Origin: Bauldia sp963759235 | GTDB taxonomy: Bacteria; Pseudomonadota; Alphaproteobacteria; Rhizobiales; Kaistiaceae | DNA: 64,000 nucleotides | NCBI GenBank assembly: GCA_963759235.1 | Contig: CAVWYO010000009.1 | Span: forward strand, 192,776-256,775 | Reading direction: 5' to 3' | Part shown: positions 24,873 to 33,779 of the stretch, piece after piece | How positions within the stretch are numbered: position 1 is the first letter of the stretch | Layout of the letters: each line of letters begins with the position of its first letter | Notes under the pieces: model-generated | Told to the model about the DNA's origin: nothing | Databases searched by the model: none | Seen by the model: only the letters and a program-made list of their open reading frames with translations | Position numbers and translations under genes: made by a program

Positions 24873-25292
24873 ATGAATGTGACATTGCCGATCGCCCATG
24901 TCGAAGCCGCAATCGACACCAAGGCGAAAACCGACACGCCGACGCACGCGATCCACCCGACGGCGCTCAAGATCGCCATGATCGCCGTCGTCTGGTTCAT
25001 CGTCGCCATGGCCCTCTCGTTCGGGCGGACGCTCGAATCGGACTACATCATGGCGGTGATGATCGGCCTTGCGGTTATCTTCTTCGGGCTGACGCTCGGC
25101 CTCGGCTTGAGGTCCGCTCATCAGCGGCGTTGGTCCGAGAAGCCGGTCAGCTTCGACCGTTTCGTCCATGACGACGTGGCGATCGAGACCGGCAAGGTTC
25201 CAGGTCGCGAGGCATTGGTGGAATTACTGACGCTGCCGATAACCCTGGCGCTCGGCGCGACGGTGATCGGCATCATCTTTCTCGCGTCCTGA
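24873..25292 (+). CDS. Small integral membrane protein, unknown function
   Basis: 139 residues from the ATG at 24873 after GGAGG. Three hydrophobic spans are visible: ALKIAMIAVVWFIVAMALSF, YIMAVMIGLAVIFFGLTLGL and LPITLALGATVIGIIFLAS at the C-terminus. The loop FDRFVHDDVAIETGKVPGREALVEL is charged and faces one side only. No family is recognised. It is inserted between pgk and fba on the opposite strand, with 3 bases to the pgk stop. Confidence 0.7.
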   Translation: MNVTLPIAHVEAAIDTKAKTDTPTHAIHPTALKIAMIAVVWFIVAMALSFGRTLESDYIMAVMIGLAVIFFGLTLGLGLRSAHQRRWSEKPVSFDRFVHDDVAIETGKVPGREALVELLTLPITLALGATVIGIIFLAS

Positions 25293-25295
25293 GGC

Positions 25296-26492
25296 TTAGC
25301 GGGCGCGCAAGACCTCGACCCCGGGGAGCGCCTTGCCTTCGAGCCACTCGAGGAAGGCGCCTCCGGCCGTCGAGACAAACGAGAAGGCGTCCGCCACGCC
25401 GGCGGCGTGAAGCGCGGCGACGGTCTCGCCGCCGCCAGCGACCGAATTGAGGCCGGCGGTCCTCGTTCGCTCGGCGGCGTGCTTGGCCACGGCGACCGTC
25501 GCCTTGTCGAAGGGCGGCACCTCGAAGGCGCCGAGCGGCCCGTTCCACACCAGGGTCTTCGCCTTGTCGATCCAGCCGTTCACCGTCTCGATCGACCGCG
25601 GGCCGATGTCGAGGATCATGTCGTCGCCACCCACCGCGGTCGCCGCGACGGTGCGGTTTGCCGCGCCGGCCTTGAACTCGGCGGCGACGACCACGTCGTC
25701 GGGAAGGACGATGGCGCAGCCCGCCTTGTCGGCCGCCGCCATGATCCGCTTCGCGGTGTCGGCGAGATCCGGCTCGGCCAGTGATTTGCCGACGGCGATC
25801 CCCTTGGCGAGCAGGAAGGTGTTGGCCATGCCGCCGCCGATGACCAGCGCGTCGACCTTGCCGGTGAGATTTTCCAGAACGTCGATCTTGCTCGATACCT
25901 TGGCGCCGCCGATCACCGCCACCACCGGGTGCTCGGGATGGGCAAGCGCCGACTCCAGAGCCTCGATCTCCTTCTGCATGGCGCGGCCGGCATAAGCGGG
26001 CAGCCTGCGGGCGAGCCCCTCGGTCGAGGCATGGGCCCGGTGGGCGGCCGAGAAGGCGTCGTTCACGTAGACGTCGCCGAGCTTCGCAAGTGCTGAGACG
26101 AAGGCGTCGTCGTTCTTCTCCTCGCCGGCGTGAAAGCGGGTGTTTTCGAGAAGCAGGACATCGCCGTCCTTCATCGCCGCCACCGCGGTCTCGGCGTCCG
26201 GACCGATGCAGTCGCGGGCGAAGGCGACCGGCCGGCCGATCACGGCGCGAAGCGCCGGCACGACCTGTTCGAGCGACATCTCGGGGTTCGGCTTGCCCTT
26301 CGGCCGGCCGAAATGGGCGAGCAGGATGACCTTGCCGCCCTTGTCGGCAATCTCGTTGACGGTCGGCGCGACGGCGCGAATGCGCGTGTCGTCGCTGACC
26401 TTGCCGTTGTCCATGGGAACGTTGAGGTCGACGCGGACGAGGACGCGCTTGCCTTTCAGATCGGCGGTGTCGAGCGTGCGGAAGGCGGTCAT
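25296..26492 (-). CDS. pgk: Phosphoglycerate kinase
   Basis: 398 residues. Signatures are KRVLVRVDLNVPMDNGKVSDDTRI, ILLAHFGRPKGK, LLENTRFHAGEEKND, VGGAKVSSKIDVLENL and the nucleotide region WNGPLGAFE with GGGETVAALHAAG. It transfers phosphate from 1,3-bisphosphoglycerate to ADP. The start overlaps the upstream glycolipid-binding-like gene by 4 bases in the tkt-gap-pgk operon. Confidence 0.97.
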   Translation of the reverse strand: MTAFRTLDTADLKGKRVLVRVDLNVPMDNGKVSDDTRIRAVAPTVNEIADKGGKVILLAHFGRPKGKPNPEMSLEQVVPALRAVIGRPVAFARDCIGPDAETAVAAMKDGDVLLLENTRFHAGEEKNDDAFVSALAKLGDVYVNDAFSAAHRAHASTEGLARRLPAYAGRAMQKEIEALESALAHPEHPVVAVIGGAKVSSKIDVLENLTGKVDALVIGGGMANTFLLAKGIAVGKSLAEPDLADTAKRIMAAADKAGCAIVLPDDVVVAAEFKAGAANRTVAATAVGGDDMILDIGPRSIETVNGWIDKAKTLVWNGPLGAFEVPPFDKATVAVAKHAAERTRTAGLNSVAGGGETVAALHAAGVADAFSFVSTAGGAFLEWLEGKALPGVEVLRAR

Positions 26493-27082
26493 GTCGGCTC
26501 CGTTTTGTCGGTCAGCGGCACGCGCTGGAAGAGCGTCGGATAATCTACGATGAGGCCGTCGTCGTCGACGATCAGGTCTGTCGCGAAGGTCCGGTCAACC
26601 GCCTCATAGCGATAGAGTCGGCCAGGCTCCAAGCAGCGGTATCGTTGTCCGTCGACCGTCGGCGCAAAGGTCGCGAAGGGGATGTAGAGCATCTGAAAGG
26701 TGACGGCGCCGGTCTCCGGCGAAAGGCCGGTGCGGCGGAGGGGCAGCGTATTGGTGAAGGGCGAACCGGCGAGGTCGATGTCTATGCACCCGTCGAGTTC
26801 GGCGAGCCGGCCGCCTTTGGCATCGGACCATGCCCCGGCACCGTCCGATCGGAGATGAAGGCCCCGGCCGTCGGTCGCCGCGAGGTCGAGCGTCAAGGTC
26901 GACCAGTTGGTATCGAAGCTGGCCTGGTAGGTCACCCCATACGGCGTGCCGCCCCGGTCACCGATGATGACACCGGTGGCGACAATTCCCCCTTCGGTCG
27001 GGGCGATGCTCAGGTGCTCAAGGCCGCCGCCGTCCTCGGACCGCCAGCGCGCGGCGATCGGCCGGATCGGTCGAAAGGCCAT
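26489..27082 (-). CDS. Putative glycolipid-binding family protein (DUF1089-like)
   Basis: 197 residues between gap and pgk. Features are ARWRSEDGGGLEHLSI, GVTYQASFDTNWSTLTLDLA, GRLAELDGCIDIDLAGSPFTNTLPLRR, FQMLYIPFATF and QRYRCLEPGRLYRYEAVD, the pattern of the putative glycolipid-binding family named from a Pseudomonas member. No signal peptide is visible. Being coupled to pgk, it is made with glycolysis, but its role is unknown. Confidence 0.78.
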   Translation of the reverse strand: MAFRPIRPIAARWRSEDGGGLEHLSIAPTEGGIVATGVIIGDRGGTPYGVTYQASFDTNWSTLTLDLAATDGRGLHLRSDGAGAWSDAKGGRLAELDGCIDIDLAGSPFTNTLPLRRTGLSPETGAVTFQMLYIPFATFAPTVDGQRYRCLEPGRLYRYEAVDRTFATDLIVDDDGLIVDYPTLFQRVPLTDKTEPT

Positions 27083-27095
27083 CGCCGGGAACTGT

Positions 27096-28106
27096 TTACC
27101 CCAGCTTGCCCATGGCGACGGCGGTGTCGGCCATCCGGTTGGAGAAGCCCCATTCGTTGTCGTACCACGACACGACGCGGACGAACGTTCCGTCGATCAC
27201 CTTGGTCTGGTCGGTGGCGAAAATGGAAGAACGCGGGTCGTGATTGAAGTCGGACGACACCAGCTTTTCGTCGGTGAAGCCGAGAATGCCGGTCAGCCGG
27301 TTGGAGGCGGAGGCTTCCTTGACGGCGGTGTTCACCTCGTCCGCGCTGGTCGAGCGCTTGGCGACGAACTTGAAGTCGACCAGCGAGACATTCGGGGTCG
27401 GAACACGGATCGAGCTGCCGTCGAGCTTGCCCTTCAGCTCGGGGATGACCAGGCCGATCGCCTTGGCGGCGCCGGTCGAGGTCGGGATGCTGTTGATCGC
27501 CGCGGCGCGGGCCCGGTAGAGGTCCTTGTGCAGCGTATCAAGCGTCGGCTGGTCGCCGGTATAGGAATGGATGGTGGTCATAAATCCATGCTCGACGCCG
27601 AAGGCGTTGTTCAAGACAAAGGCGACCGGCGCGAGACAGTTGGTGGTGCAGGACGCATTGGAGATGACGACGTCGTCCTTGGTCAGCTTGTCGTCGTTGA
27701 CGCCGTAGACGACGGTCAGATCGGCGCCCTCCGACGGCGCGGAAACGAGAACGCGCTTGGCGCCGGCCTCGAGATGGACCACGGCCTTTTCCTTCGAGGT
27801 GAAGAGGCCGGTGCATTCCAGCGCGATGTCGACCTTCAGCTCTTTCCAGGGAAGCTCGGCCGGGTTGCGGATGGCGGTCACCTTGATCGGGCCGCGGCCG
27901 GCGTCCATGGTGTCGCCGTTCACCGTCACCTCATGCGGAAACTTGCCGTGCACCGAGTCGTGGCGGAGGAGGTGGGCGTTGGTCTCAACCGGCCCGAGGT
28001 CGTTGACGCCGACCACCTCGATGTCCTTGCGGCCGGATTCGACGATGGCGCGGAGAACCAGGCGGCCGATGCGCCCGAACCCGTTGATGCCTACCCTGAC
28101 GCTCAT
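27096..28106 (-). CDS. gap: Glyceraldehyde-3-phosphate dehydrogenase
   Basis: 336 residues from the ATG at 28106 after GGAGAGAGG; a longer frame upstream overlaps tkt and is not family-like. NAD fold at VRVGINGFGRIGRLVLRAI, catalytic cysteine in SNASCTTNCLAPV, and WYDNEWGFSNRM near the end. It oxidises glyceraldehyde 3-phosphate to 1,3-bisphosphoglycerate. It lies 19 bases downstream of tkt. Confidence 0.97.
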   Translation of the reverse strand: MSVRVGINGFGRIGRLVLRAIVESGRKDIEVVGVNDLGPVETNAHLLRHDSVHGKFPHEVTVNGDTMDAGRGPIKVTAIRNPAELPWKELKVDIALECTGLFTSKEKAVVHLEAGAKRVLVSAPSEGADLTVVYGVNDDKLTKDDVVISNASCTTNCLAPVAFVLNNAFGVEHGFMTTIHSYTGDQPTLDTLHKDLYRARAAAINSIPTSTGAAKAIGLVIPELKGKLDGSSIRVPTPNVSLVDFKFVAKRSTSADEVNTAVKEASASNRLTGILGFTDEKLVSSDFNHDPRSSIFATDQTKVIDGTFVRVVSWYDNEWGFSNRMADTAVAMGKLG

Positions 28107-28125
28107 TTCCCTCTCTCCGTTCTGA

Positions 28126-30120
28126 TCAGGCGAGCGCGGCGAGCCGGTCGAGAACCGCCTTTGCCGCTGCTTCCGCGGTGATGCCAAACTTGGCGTAGAG
28201 CTCCTTATATGGTGCGCTGGCGCCGAAGCTGTGCATGCCAATGAAGATGCCCTTGCGGCCGATGAAGCGATCCCAGCCCTGGCGCACGGCCGCCTCGATG
28301 GCGACATTGACGGGAGTGGTCCCGATAATCTCGGCCTGGTAGTCCTCGCTCTGCTCGTCGAACAGTTCGAAGCAGGGGACGGTGACCACCCGCGCCCGGT
28401 GGCCGGCCTGCTCGATCAGAGCCTTGGCATCGACCGCGATCTCGACCTCCGAGCCGCTGGCGAACAGCGACACCTCGGCGTCGCCATCGGCCGGCGAAAG
28501 CTCGTACGCCCCACGAGCGCAGATATTGGTCTCGTCATACGCGGTCCTCAGCGTCGGGAGATCCTGGCGAGTGAGCGCCAGGAGGCTGGGGCTCGTCCTG
28601 CGTTCGAGCGCCAGCTGCCAGCACTCGGCGGTCTCGACGGCATCGGCCGGCCGGAAGACCAGCAGATTGGGGATGGCGCGGAGCGCCGCCAACTGCTCGA
28701 CCGGCTGATGGGTCGGCCCGTCTTCGCCGAGGCCGATCGAATCGTGGGTGAGCACCCAGACGATGCGGTTGCCCATCAGCGCCGCCAGTCGGATCGCCGG
28801 ACGGGCGTAGTCGCTGAAGATGAGGAACGTGCCGGAGTAGGGGATGATGCCGCGATGCAGGGCCATGCCGTTCAGCGCCCCCGACATGCCGAGCTCGCGG
28901 ATGCCCCAGTGGATGTAGCGTCCGGAGAAGTCGCCCGGCGCCACGTCCTTCATCCCAGGCGAACGGGTGTTGTTCGAGCCGGTGAGATCGGCCGAGCCGC
29001 CGATCGTCTCCGGGACAACTGCGTTGATCACGTCGAGCGCCATTTCGGAGGATTTGCGGGTAGCGGTTTTCGGCCGGTCGACGGAGAGCTTCTTCTTGTA
29101 GGCCAGCATCGCGGCCTCGAAGCCGGCGGGAAGGTCGCCGCGGATGCGGCGCTCGAATTCGGCCCGCTTCTCGGCCTCGGTGCCGGCAAGGCGCTTTTCC
29201 CAGTCCTTGCGGAGCTGACTGGCCTTCAGCCCGACGATCCGCCAGCTGTCGCGGACATCGGCGGGGATCTCGAAGGGCGGATACTCCCAGCCGAGATTCT
29301 TGCGCGCGCCGGCGATCTCCTCGGGACCAAGCGGCGAGCCGTGGGCGGCGTTGGTGCCTGCCTTGGTGGGCGCGCCGTAACCGATGGTGGTCCGGCAGGC
29401 GATCAGCGTCGGCTTGTCGTTCTCCTGGGCCGCCTCGAGGGCGGCGATGATGTCGTCCGGGTTCTGGCCGTCGATGCGCGAGGCGTCCCAGCCGGCCGCC
29501 TCGAAGCGGCCGATCGGATCGGTCGAATCGGAAAGCGACGTCGGTCCGTCGATGGAGATGTGGTTGTCGTCGTAGAGGACGGTCAGCTTGGAAAGGCACA
29601 AGTGCCCGGCGATCGAGATCGCCTCGTGACTGATCCCCTCCATCAGATCGCCGTCCGAGACGAGGGCATAGGTGCGGTGGTCGACGATTTCGTCGCCGAA
29701 CTCGGTCGCCAGCAGTCGCTCGGTGATCGCCATGCCGACGGAATTGGCAAGTCCCTGGCCAAGCGGTCCGGTGGTCGTCTCGATTCCGATGGTGTGGAAA
29801 TTCTCCGGGTGCCCCGGCGTCTTCGAATCGAGCTGGCGGAACCGCTTGATCTCATCGATGGTCATCCCCTCGACACCGAGGAGAAAGAGCACCGAATAAA
29901 GGAGCATCGAGCCGTGACCGGCCGACAGCACGAAGCGGTCGCGATCGGGCCAATGGGGTTCCGTCGGGTCGAATTTCAAAAAGCGGGTGAAGAGGACGGT
30001 GGCGATGTCGGCCGCCCCCATCGGTAAACCGGGATGGCCGGATTTGGCTTTCTCGACGGCGTCCATGGCGAGGGCGCGGATTGCGTTCGCCATACGCCGG
30101 TGCTTGACGAGGTCGGTCAT
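28126..30120 (-). CDS. tkt: Transketolase
   Basis: 664 residues from the ATG at 30120. MANAIRALAMDAVEKAKSGHPGLPMGAADIA, GHGSMLLYS, the thiamine diphosphate motif SDGDLMEGISHEA with DDNHISIDG, and DSIGLGEDGPTHQPVEQLAALRA all match. It moves two-carbon units between sugar phosphates in the pentose phosphate and Calvin-type pathways. First gene of the tkt-gap-DUF1089-pgk operon. Confidence 0.97.
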   Translation of the reverse strand: MTDLVKHRRMANAIRALAMDAVEKAKSGHPGLPMGAADIATVLFTRFLKFDPTEPHWPDRDRFVLSAGHGSMLLYSVLFLLGVEGMTIDEIKRFRQLDSKTPGHPENFHTIGIETTTGPLGQGLANSVGMAITERLLATEFGDEIVDHRTYALVSDGDLMEGISHEAISIAGHLCLSKLTVLYDDNHISIDGPTSLSDSTDPIGRFEAAGWDASRIDGQNPDDIIAALEAAQENDKPTLIACRTTIGYGAPTKAGTNAAHGSPLGPEEIAGARKNLGWEYPPFEIPADVRDSWRIVGLKASQLRKDWEKRLAGTEAEKRAEFERRIRGDLPAGFEAAMLAYKKKLSVDRPKTATRKSSEMALDVINAVVPETIGGSADLTGSNNTRSPGMKDVAPGDFSGRYIHWGIRELGMSGALNGMALHRGIIPYSGTFLIFSDYARPAIRLAALMGNRIVWVLTHDSIGLGEDGPTHQPVEQLAALRAIPNLLVFRPADAVETAECWQLALERRTSPSLLALTRQDLPTLRTAYDETNICARGAYELSPADGDAEVSLFASGSEVEIAVDAKALIEQAGHRARVVTVPCFELFDEQSEDYQAEIIGTTPVNVAIEAAVRQGWDRFIGRKGIFIGMHSFGASAPYKELYAKFGITAEAAAKAVLDRLAALA

Positions 30121-30460
30121 GGACAAGCTCTGATCTGGTGCCGCGACGGGTGCATGGAAAAGGTTCACCGGCCGGCCTGATAACGATTGCACCGCATGGG
30201 CGGACCGGTCGGGAAGAGGTCGCGGCGAGACATAGCAGGTCGAATCGGTGAGTCAATGCGGCGTCCCGGCCCTTCGCTCCGCCGATGCCGGCTGTTCCAA
30301 CGTCCGGCCATTGACGTATTCTTCGGGTATTGCCTAATCTCTTCGACGCAATGCGTTGCCCGGCCTTCGATTCTCAGGGGCCCGTGAATCGACGGCTTGG
30401 TGCGTCGTCCGGACGGACGACGGTTGGTAGGCGGCGGTCGGGTCCTCACAGAGTAAGAGA
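30121..30460. promoter_or_regulatory. 340-base divergent intergenic region between tkt and DUF4164-zapA
   Basis: No gene fits here. A sigma-70-like promoter for the plus-strand genes is visible: TTGACG (30311-30316), 18 bases, TAATCT (30335-30340). An inverted repeat GTCGTCCGGACGGACGAC lies further down in the leader. The tkt promoter must be on the minus strand within the first 150 bases but no clear hexamers were picked out. Confidence 0.45.
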
Positions 30461-30745
30461 ATGCCGGCTGGCTCACCCCTCGATGATGCGCTGCGGCGGC
30501 TTGAATCGGTCCTCGGTAGGATGGAGGGCGCCGCCGAGCAGCGGCTTGATCATGCCGGGCGCATCTCGGACATGGAGGCCGAGATGCATCGTCTCAGCAC
30601 CGACCGTTCGCGGCTGGCGCAGTCGCTGGACGCGGCCGAAGCGCGCTCGGCGCGGGTCGAGGAGGCCAACCGGGACGTGTCGCGTCGGCTGGTCGCCGCA
30701 ATGGAATCGATTCGCGACCTTCTGAATCGCAACGGCGCCGGTTGA
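30461..30745 (+). CDS. DUF4164 coiled-coil protein
   Basis: 94 residues. An almost continuous helix (DDALRRLESVLGRMEGAAEQRL through VEEANRDVSRRLVAAMESIRDLLNRN) with heptad spacing. DUF4164 genes are found directly upstream of zapA in Hyphomicrobiales, as here (21-base gap), which suggests a link to cell division, but no activity is known. Confidence 0.85.
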   Translation: MPAGSPLDDALRRLESVLGRMEGAAEQRLDHAGRISDMEAEMHRLSTDRSRLAQSLDAAEARSARVEEANRDVSRRLVAAMESIRDLLNRNGAG

Positions 30746-30766
30746 GCGAACGGTCGGGGACGAGGC

Positions 30767-31147
30767 ATGGGCCAGGTCAATGTCACCATCAGCGGCAAGA
30801 CGTTTCGCATGGCCTGCGACGACGGCCAGGAGGAACACCTCGCCGCGCTCGGTCGCCGGCTCGGCGATACCATCGAATATCTGCGCGAACAGTTCGGCGA
30901 AATCGGCGATCAGCGGCTGACGGTGATGGCGGCAATCACCATGGCCGATCAGTTCACCGAATCGGAAAGGCGGTTGCATCAGCTCGAATCGGAGATGGGC
31001 GGCCTCGAGGAGGCACGCGCCGCGCTGGCCGAGCGGCAGGAGATGGCCGAGGCCGATCTCGCCCGCATAATCGAGGCGGTCGCCGACCGGCTGGAGGCGG
31101 TCGCCGCACGGCTGAGCGGCGCGGATCCGCTGGAGGGCAGCGGGTAA
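30767..31147 (+). CDS. zapA: Cell division protein ZapA
   Basis: 126 residues. The N-terminal VNVTISGKTFRMACDDGQEEHLAALGRRL and VMAAITMADQFTESERRL match ZapA, which binds FtsZ and bundles its filaments at midcell. The long C-terminal coiled coil is alphaproteobacterial in style. 6S RNA and fau follow, the conserved zapA-ssrS-fau arrangement. Confidence 0.92.
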   Translation: MGQVNVTISGKTFRMACDDGQEEHLAALGRRLGDTIEYLREQFGEIGDQRLTVMAAITMADQFTESERRLHQLESEMGGLEEARAALAERQEMAEADLARIIEAVADRLEAVAARLSGADPLEGSG

Positions 31148-31227
31148 CGATCAGCCCCCGTCGGCGTCCGGCGGGTGAACCCGCGATAGGCTCTGGCGCG
31201 CCGGCGGCGGCGGCTCTATATCTTCTC

Positions 31228-31390
31228 GCGGCGAGGCTGCGGGGCCCGGCAGGAGTAACAATCCCCGGGGCCTTATCGATCCTAACGGGAGCTGTCCCTG
31301 TACCGGCCCGTGGGCCGGCTCACACGGCACCCACCTACGTTGTAGGTCTCCGGGATCGAACACTCCACCGGCCGTTGCGGCCTCGCTTTT
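31228..31390 (+). ncRNA. ssrS: 6S RNA (SsrS), by position and closing stem
   Basis: The region between zapA and the 5-formyltetrahydrofolate cyclo-ligase gene is where alphaproteobacterial 6S RNA is encoded. GCGAGGC (31231-31237) pairs with GCCTCGC (31380-31386) to close a long rod, followed by TTTT. Internal hairpins include GGCCCGTGGGCC and ACCTACGTTGTAGGT. TATATC (31217-31222) just upstream is a good -10 candidate. 6S RNA mimics open promoters and binds RNA polymerase. Boundaries are approximate. Confidence 0.75.
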
Positions 31391-31415
31391 GACTTCCCAC
31401 ACCCCCCGCGGACCG

Positions 31416-32009
31416 ATGGCAGCAAGCGCAGTGACATCGAAGGGCGTCCTGCGCGCGGCCGCCCTGGCGCGGCGCGACGGGCTGTCGGCTGATGCGCGGA
31501 GGCAAGGCTCGGCGGCGATCGCGCGCCGATGTAAAGGTGTGCTCGCCAAGCTCCGTTTCGACTGCCTGGCCGGCTTTCTGCCGATCCTCAGCGAATGCGA
31601 TCCGCGTCCGATCATGGCATATGCAAGGGCAGCGGGCGCGACGATCGCACTGCCCGCCTTCCTCGACCGGAAGACGATGGTGTTCCGTCGCTACGACGAC
31701 GGCGATCCTCTGGTTCCGGCCGGCTTCGGCACCAGCGAGCCAGGCGCCGAGGCGCCGGTCGTCTACCCCGACCTCCTGCTCGTGCCGGCCGCGGCCTTCG
31801 ACCGGAGCGGGGCGCGCCTCGGCTACGGCAAGGGCCATTACGACCGCGCGATCGCCATGCTTCGCGGGGAGGGACATCGGCCGATCCTCCTCGGCCTGGC
31901 TTTCTCGGTGCAGGAGGTTGACCCAATCCCCGTCGAGCCGCATGACGTGAGGCTCGACGGGCTGGTGACGGAGAAAGACGTGTTCAACTTCCGCCAGAAT
32001 TTCAACTGA
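31416..32009 (+). CDS. 5-formyltetrahydrofolate cyclo-ligase
   Basis: 197 residues from the ATG at 31416 (a TTG at 31389 overlaps the 6S terminator). KGVLRAAALARRDGLS, FLPILSECDPRPIM, LPAFLDRKTMVFRRY, DLLLVPAAAFDRSGARLGYGKGHYDRA match the family (fau/ygfA, MTHFS). It converts 5-formyl-THF to methenyl-THF with ATP. It is followed after 6 bases by ymdB. Confidence 0.93.
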   Translation: MAASAVTSKGVLRAAALARRDGLSADARRQGSAAIARRCKGVLAKLRFDCLAGFLPILSECDPRPIMAYARAAGATIALPAFLDRKTMVFRRYDDGDPLVPAGFGTSEPGAEAPVVYPDLLLVPAAAFDRSGARLGYGKGHYDRAIAMLRGEGHRPILLGLAFSVQEVDPIPVEPHDVRLDGLVTEKDVFNFRQNFN

Positions 32010-32015
32010 GGCGAT

Positions 32016-32840
32016 ATGCGGCTTCTGTTTCTGGGCGACATCGTCGGACGGAGCGGACGCAACGCCGTCATCGAGCGCCTGCCCGGCCTGATCGTCGAGC
32101 GCCGGCTCGACTTCGTCATCATCAACGGCGAGAACGCGGCGGGCGGATTCGGCATAACCGAAGACATCCTGACGACGGTGCTCGACGCCGGAGCCGACGT
32201 CGTCACCACCGGCAACCACGTTTTCGACCAGCGCGAGGCGCTGGTCTTCGCCGAGCGGCAGGACCGCTTTCTCCGGCCGGTGAATTTTCCGGCGGGCACG
32301 CCCGGCAAAGGTTCGGGCCTTTACATGGCGCGCAACGGCGCAAGGGTCCTGGTGATCAACGTCATGGGCCGGGTGTTCATGGACGCGCTTGACGATCCGT
32401 TCGCCGCCATCGACCGGGAGCTGGCCGCCTGTCCGCTTAACGAACAGGCCGACGTGATCGTCATCGACTTTCACGCCGAGGCGTCGAGCGAGAAGCAGGC
32501 GGCCGCCTGGTACGTCGACGGCCGGGCGACGCTCCTGATCGGCACCCACACCCATGTTCCGACTGCCGATTGCCGGGTGCTGCCGGCCGGTACGGCCTAC
32601 CAGACCGACGTCGGCATGTGCGGCGACTACGATTCGGTGATCGGCATGGACAAGGACGAGCCGCTGAGGCGGTTCCTCACCAAGGTGCCCGGCGAGCGCT
32701 TTTCGCCGGCGCTCGGCGAGGCGACGCTGGCGGGTCTCGCCGTCGAGGTCGACGACAATACCGGCCTGGCCACGGCGGTCGCGCCGCTCCGCATCGGCGG
32801 CGTTCTGTCCGAGGCGCTGCCGGCCTTTTGGGTCGATTGA
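32016..32840 (+). CDS. ymdB: YmdB-family metallophosphoesterase
   Basis: 274 residues. Metal-binding motifs are FLGDIVGRSGRNAV, VIINGENAAGGFGI, VTTGNHVFDQREAL, DFHAEASSEKQA and GTHTHVPTADCRVL. In Bacillus YmdB is a phosphodiesterase acting on cyclic nucleotides and affecting biofilm programmes; the role in this group is not known. It forms an operon with fau and is conserved next to it in Alphaproteobacteria. Confidence 0.93.
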   Translation: MRLLFLGDIVGRSGRNAVIERLPGLIVERRLDFVIINGENAAGGFGITEDILTTVLDAGADVVTTGNHVFDQREALVFAERQDRFLRPVNFPAGTPGKGSGLYMARNGARVLVINVMGRVFMDALDDPFAAIDRELAACPLNEQADVIVIDFHAEASSEKQAAAWYVDGRATLLIGTHTHVPTADCRVLPAGTAYQTDVGMCGDYDSVIGMDKDEPLRRFLTKVPGERFSPALGEATLAGLAVEVDDNTGLATAVAPLRIGGVLSEALPAFWVD

Positions 32841-32919
32841 GCTTGCGGCTGTCGCTCCCGCTGCGACGCGAAGCGGCGCGCCGTCGTTTTCAAGGCCGGC
32901 TCAGTCTCGGGCGAATCGG

Positions 32920-33699
32920 ATGAAGCCACCGATCCTGATCATTCACGGAGCCTGCAGCCAGCCCGGACACATGGAGCCGTGGCGCGCTTTCTTCACGGCC
33001 GCGGGTTATGCGTGCACCGTCCCGGCGCTGCCGGGCCATGCGCCGAGCGATCCGGAGCGTCTGCGCCGGCTGGGTATCGACGACTATTTCGCCGCCGTCG
33101 GCGAGGCGCTCGTTAAGCTCGAGCAACCGCCGATCGTCATCGGCCATTCGGTGGGCGGCGTGCTGGCCCAGATGCTCGCCGCGGCGTTTGACTGCGCGGC
33201 CATCGTGCTGGTCGGTTCGCTCGCCACCGGCCGTATCCCGGCGCCGCTCGGCGCGATCCCCTACTACCTTCGGGTCGGCCCTCGGGTTCTCGCCGGTCTG
33301 CCGTTCTATCCGAGCCGGGCTGCATTGAGGCATCTTGCCCTTCACGATCTGCCGGTGGCGGAGCGGGATAAGTTGATCGCCGGCTTCGTCGCCGAATCGG
33401 GCCTCGCCTATCGGGAGATGCTCTTCGGCAAGGTGCGCGTGAAGGCACGGTCGGTCGGCTGTCCGGTGCTTGTCGTCAACGGCGCCGCCGATCGGCTGGT
33501 GCCGCCGTCTGTCGCCCGCGAGATTGCCCGCAAGTACGGGGCGGAGCTGATCATCGTCCCCGGGCACGGCCACTGGCTGATCGCCGGCTCGCTGATCGAG
33601 GTGGCGGCGGTGCCGGTTCTCGGCTGGATCGAAACGCTGCGGGGGAGTCGCGGCGGCCCGGCGGCCCGGCCTTCCTTTCCCAGGACGAGGGACGTATAA
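32920..33699 (+). CDS. Alpha/beta hydrolase
   Basis: 259 residues. ILIIHGACSQPGHMEPW is the oxyanion strand, IGHSVGGVLAQMLA holds the nucleophile serine in GHSVGG, VVNGAADRLVPP supplies the acid and GHGHWLIAG the histidine, so the triad is complete. No signal peptide. Substrate unknown; an esterase or lipase-like activity is likely. The C-terminal tail is basic and low in structure. Confidence 0.88.
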   Translation: MKPPILIIHGACSQPGHMEPWRAFFTAAGYACTVPALPGHAPSDPERLRRLGIDDYFAAVGEALVKLEQPPIVIGHSVGGVLAQMLAAAFDCAAIVLVGSLATGRIPAPLGAIPYYLRVGPRVLAGLPFYPSRAALRHLALHDLPVAERDKLIAGFVAESGLAYREMLFGKVRVKARSVGCPVLVVNGAADRLVPPSVAREIARKYGAELIIVPGHGHWLIAGSLIEVAAVPVLGWIETLRGSRGGPAARPSFPRTRDV

Positions 33700-33779
33700 C
33701 CCGCGGCAATTCATCCAATCCCAGCGCAAGGGCCGTCTCGATGGAGCGCGGCCGACAGTTCGCCTAGCCCGAGCAATTC

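Noticed and set aside
28231..30027. Long open frame antisense to transketolase
   Set aside because: It exists because GC-rich codon use leaves the opposite strand open; tkt is a full family match and the antisense product is low-complexity.
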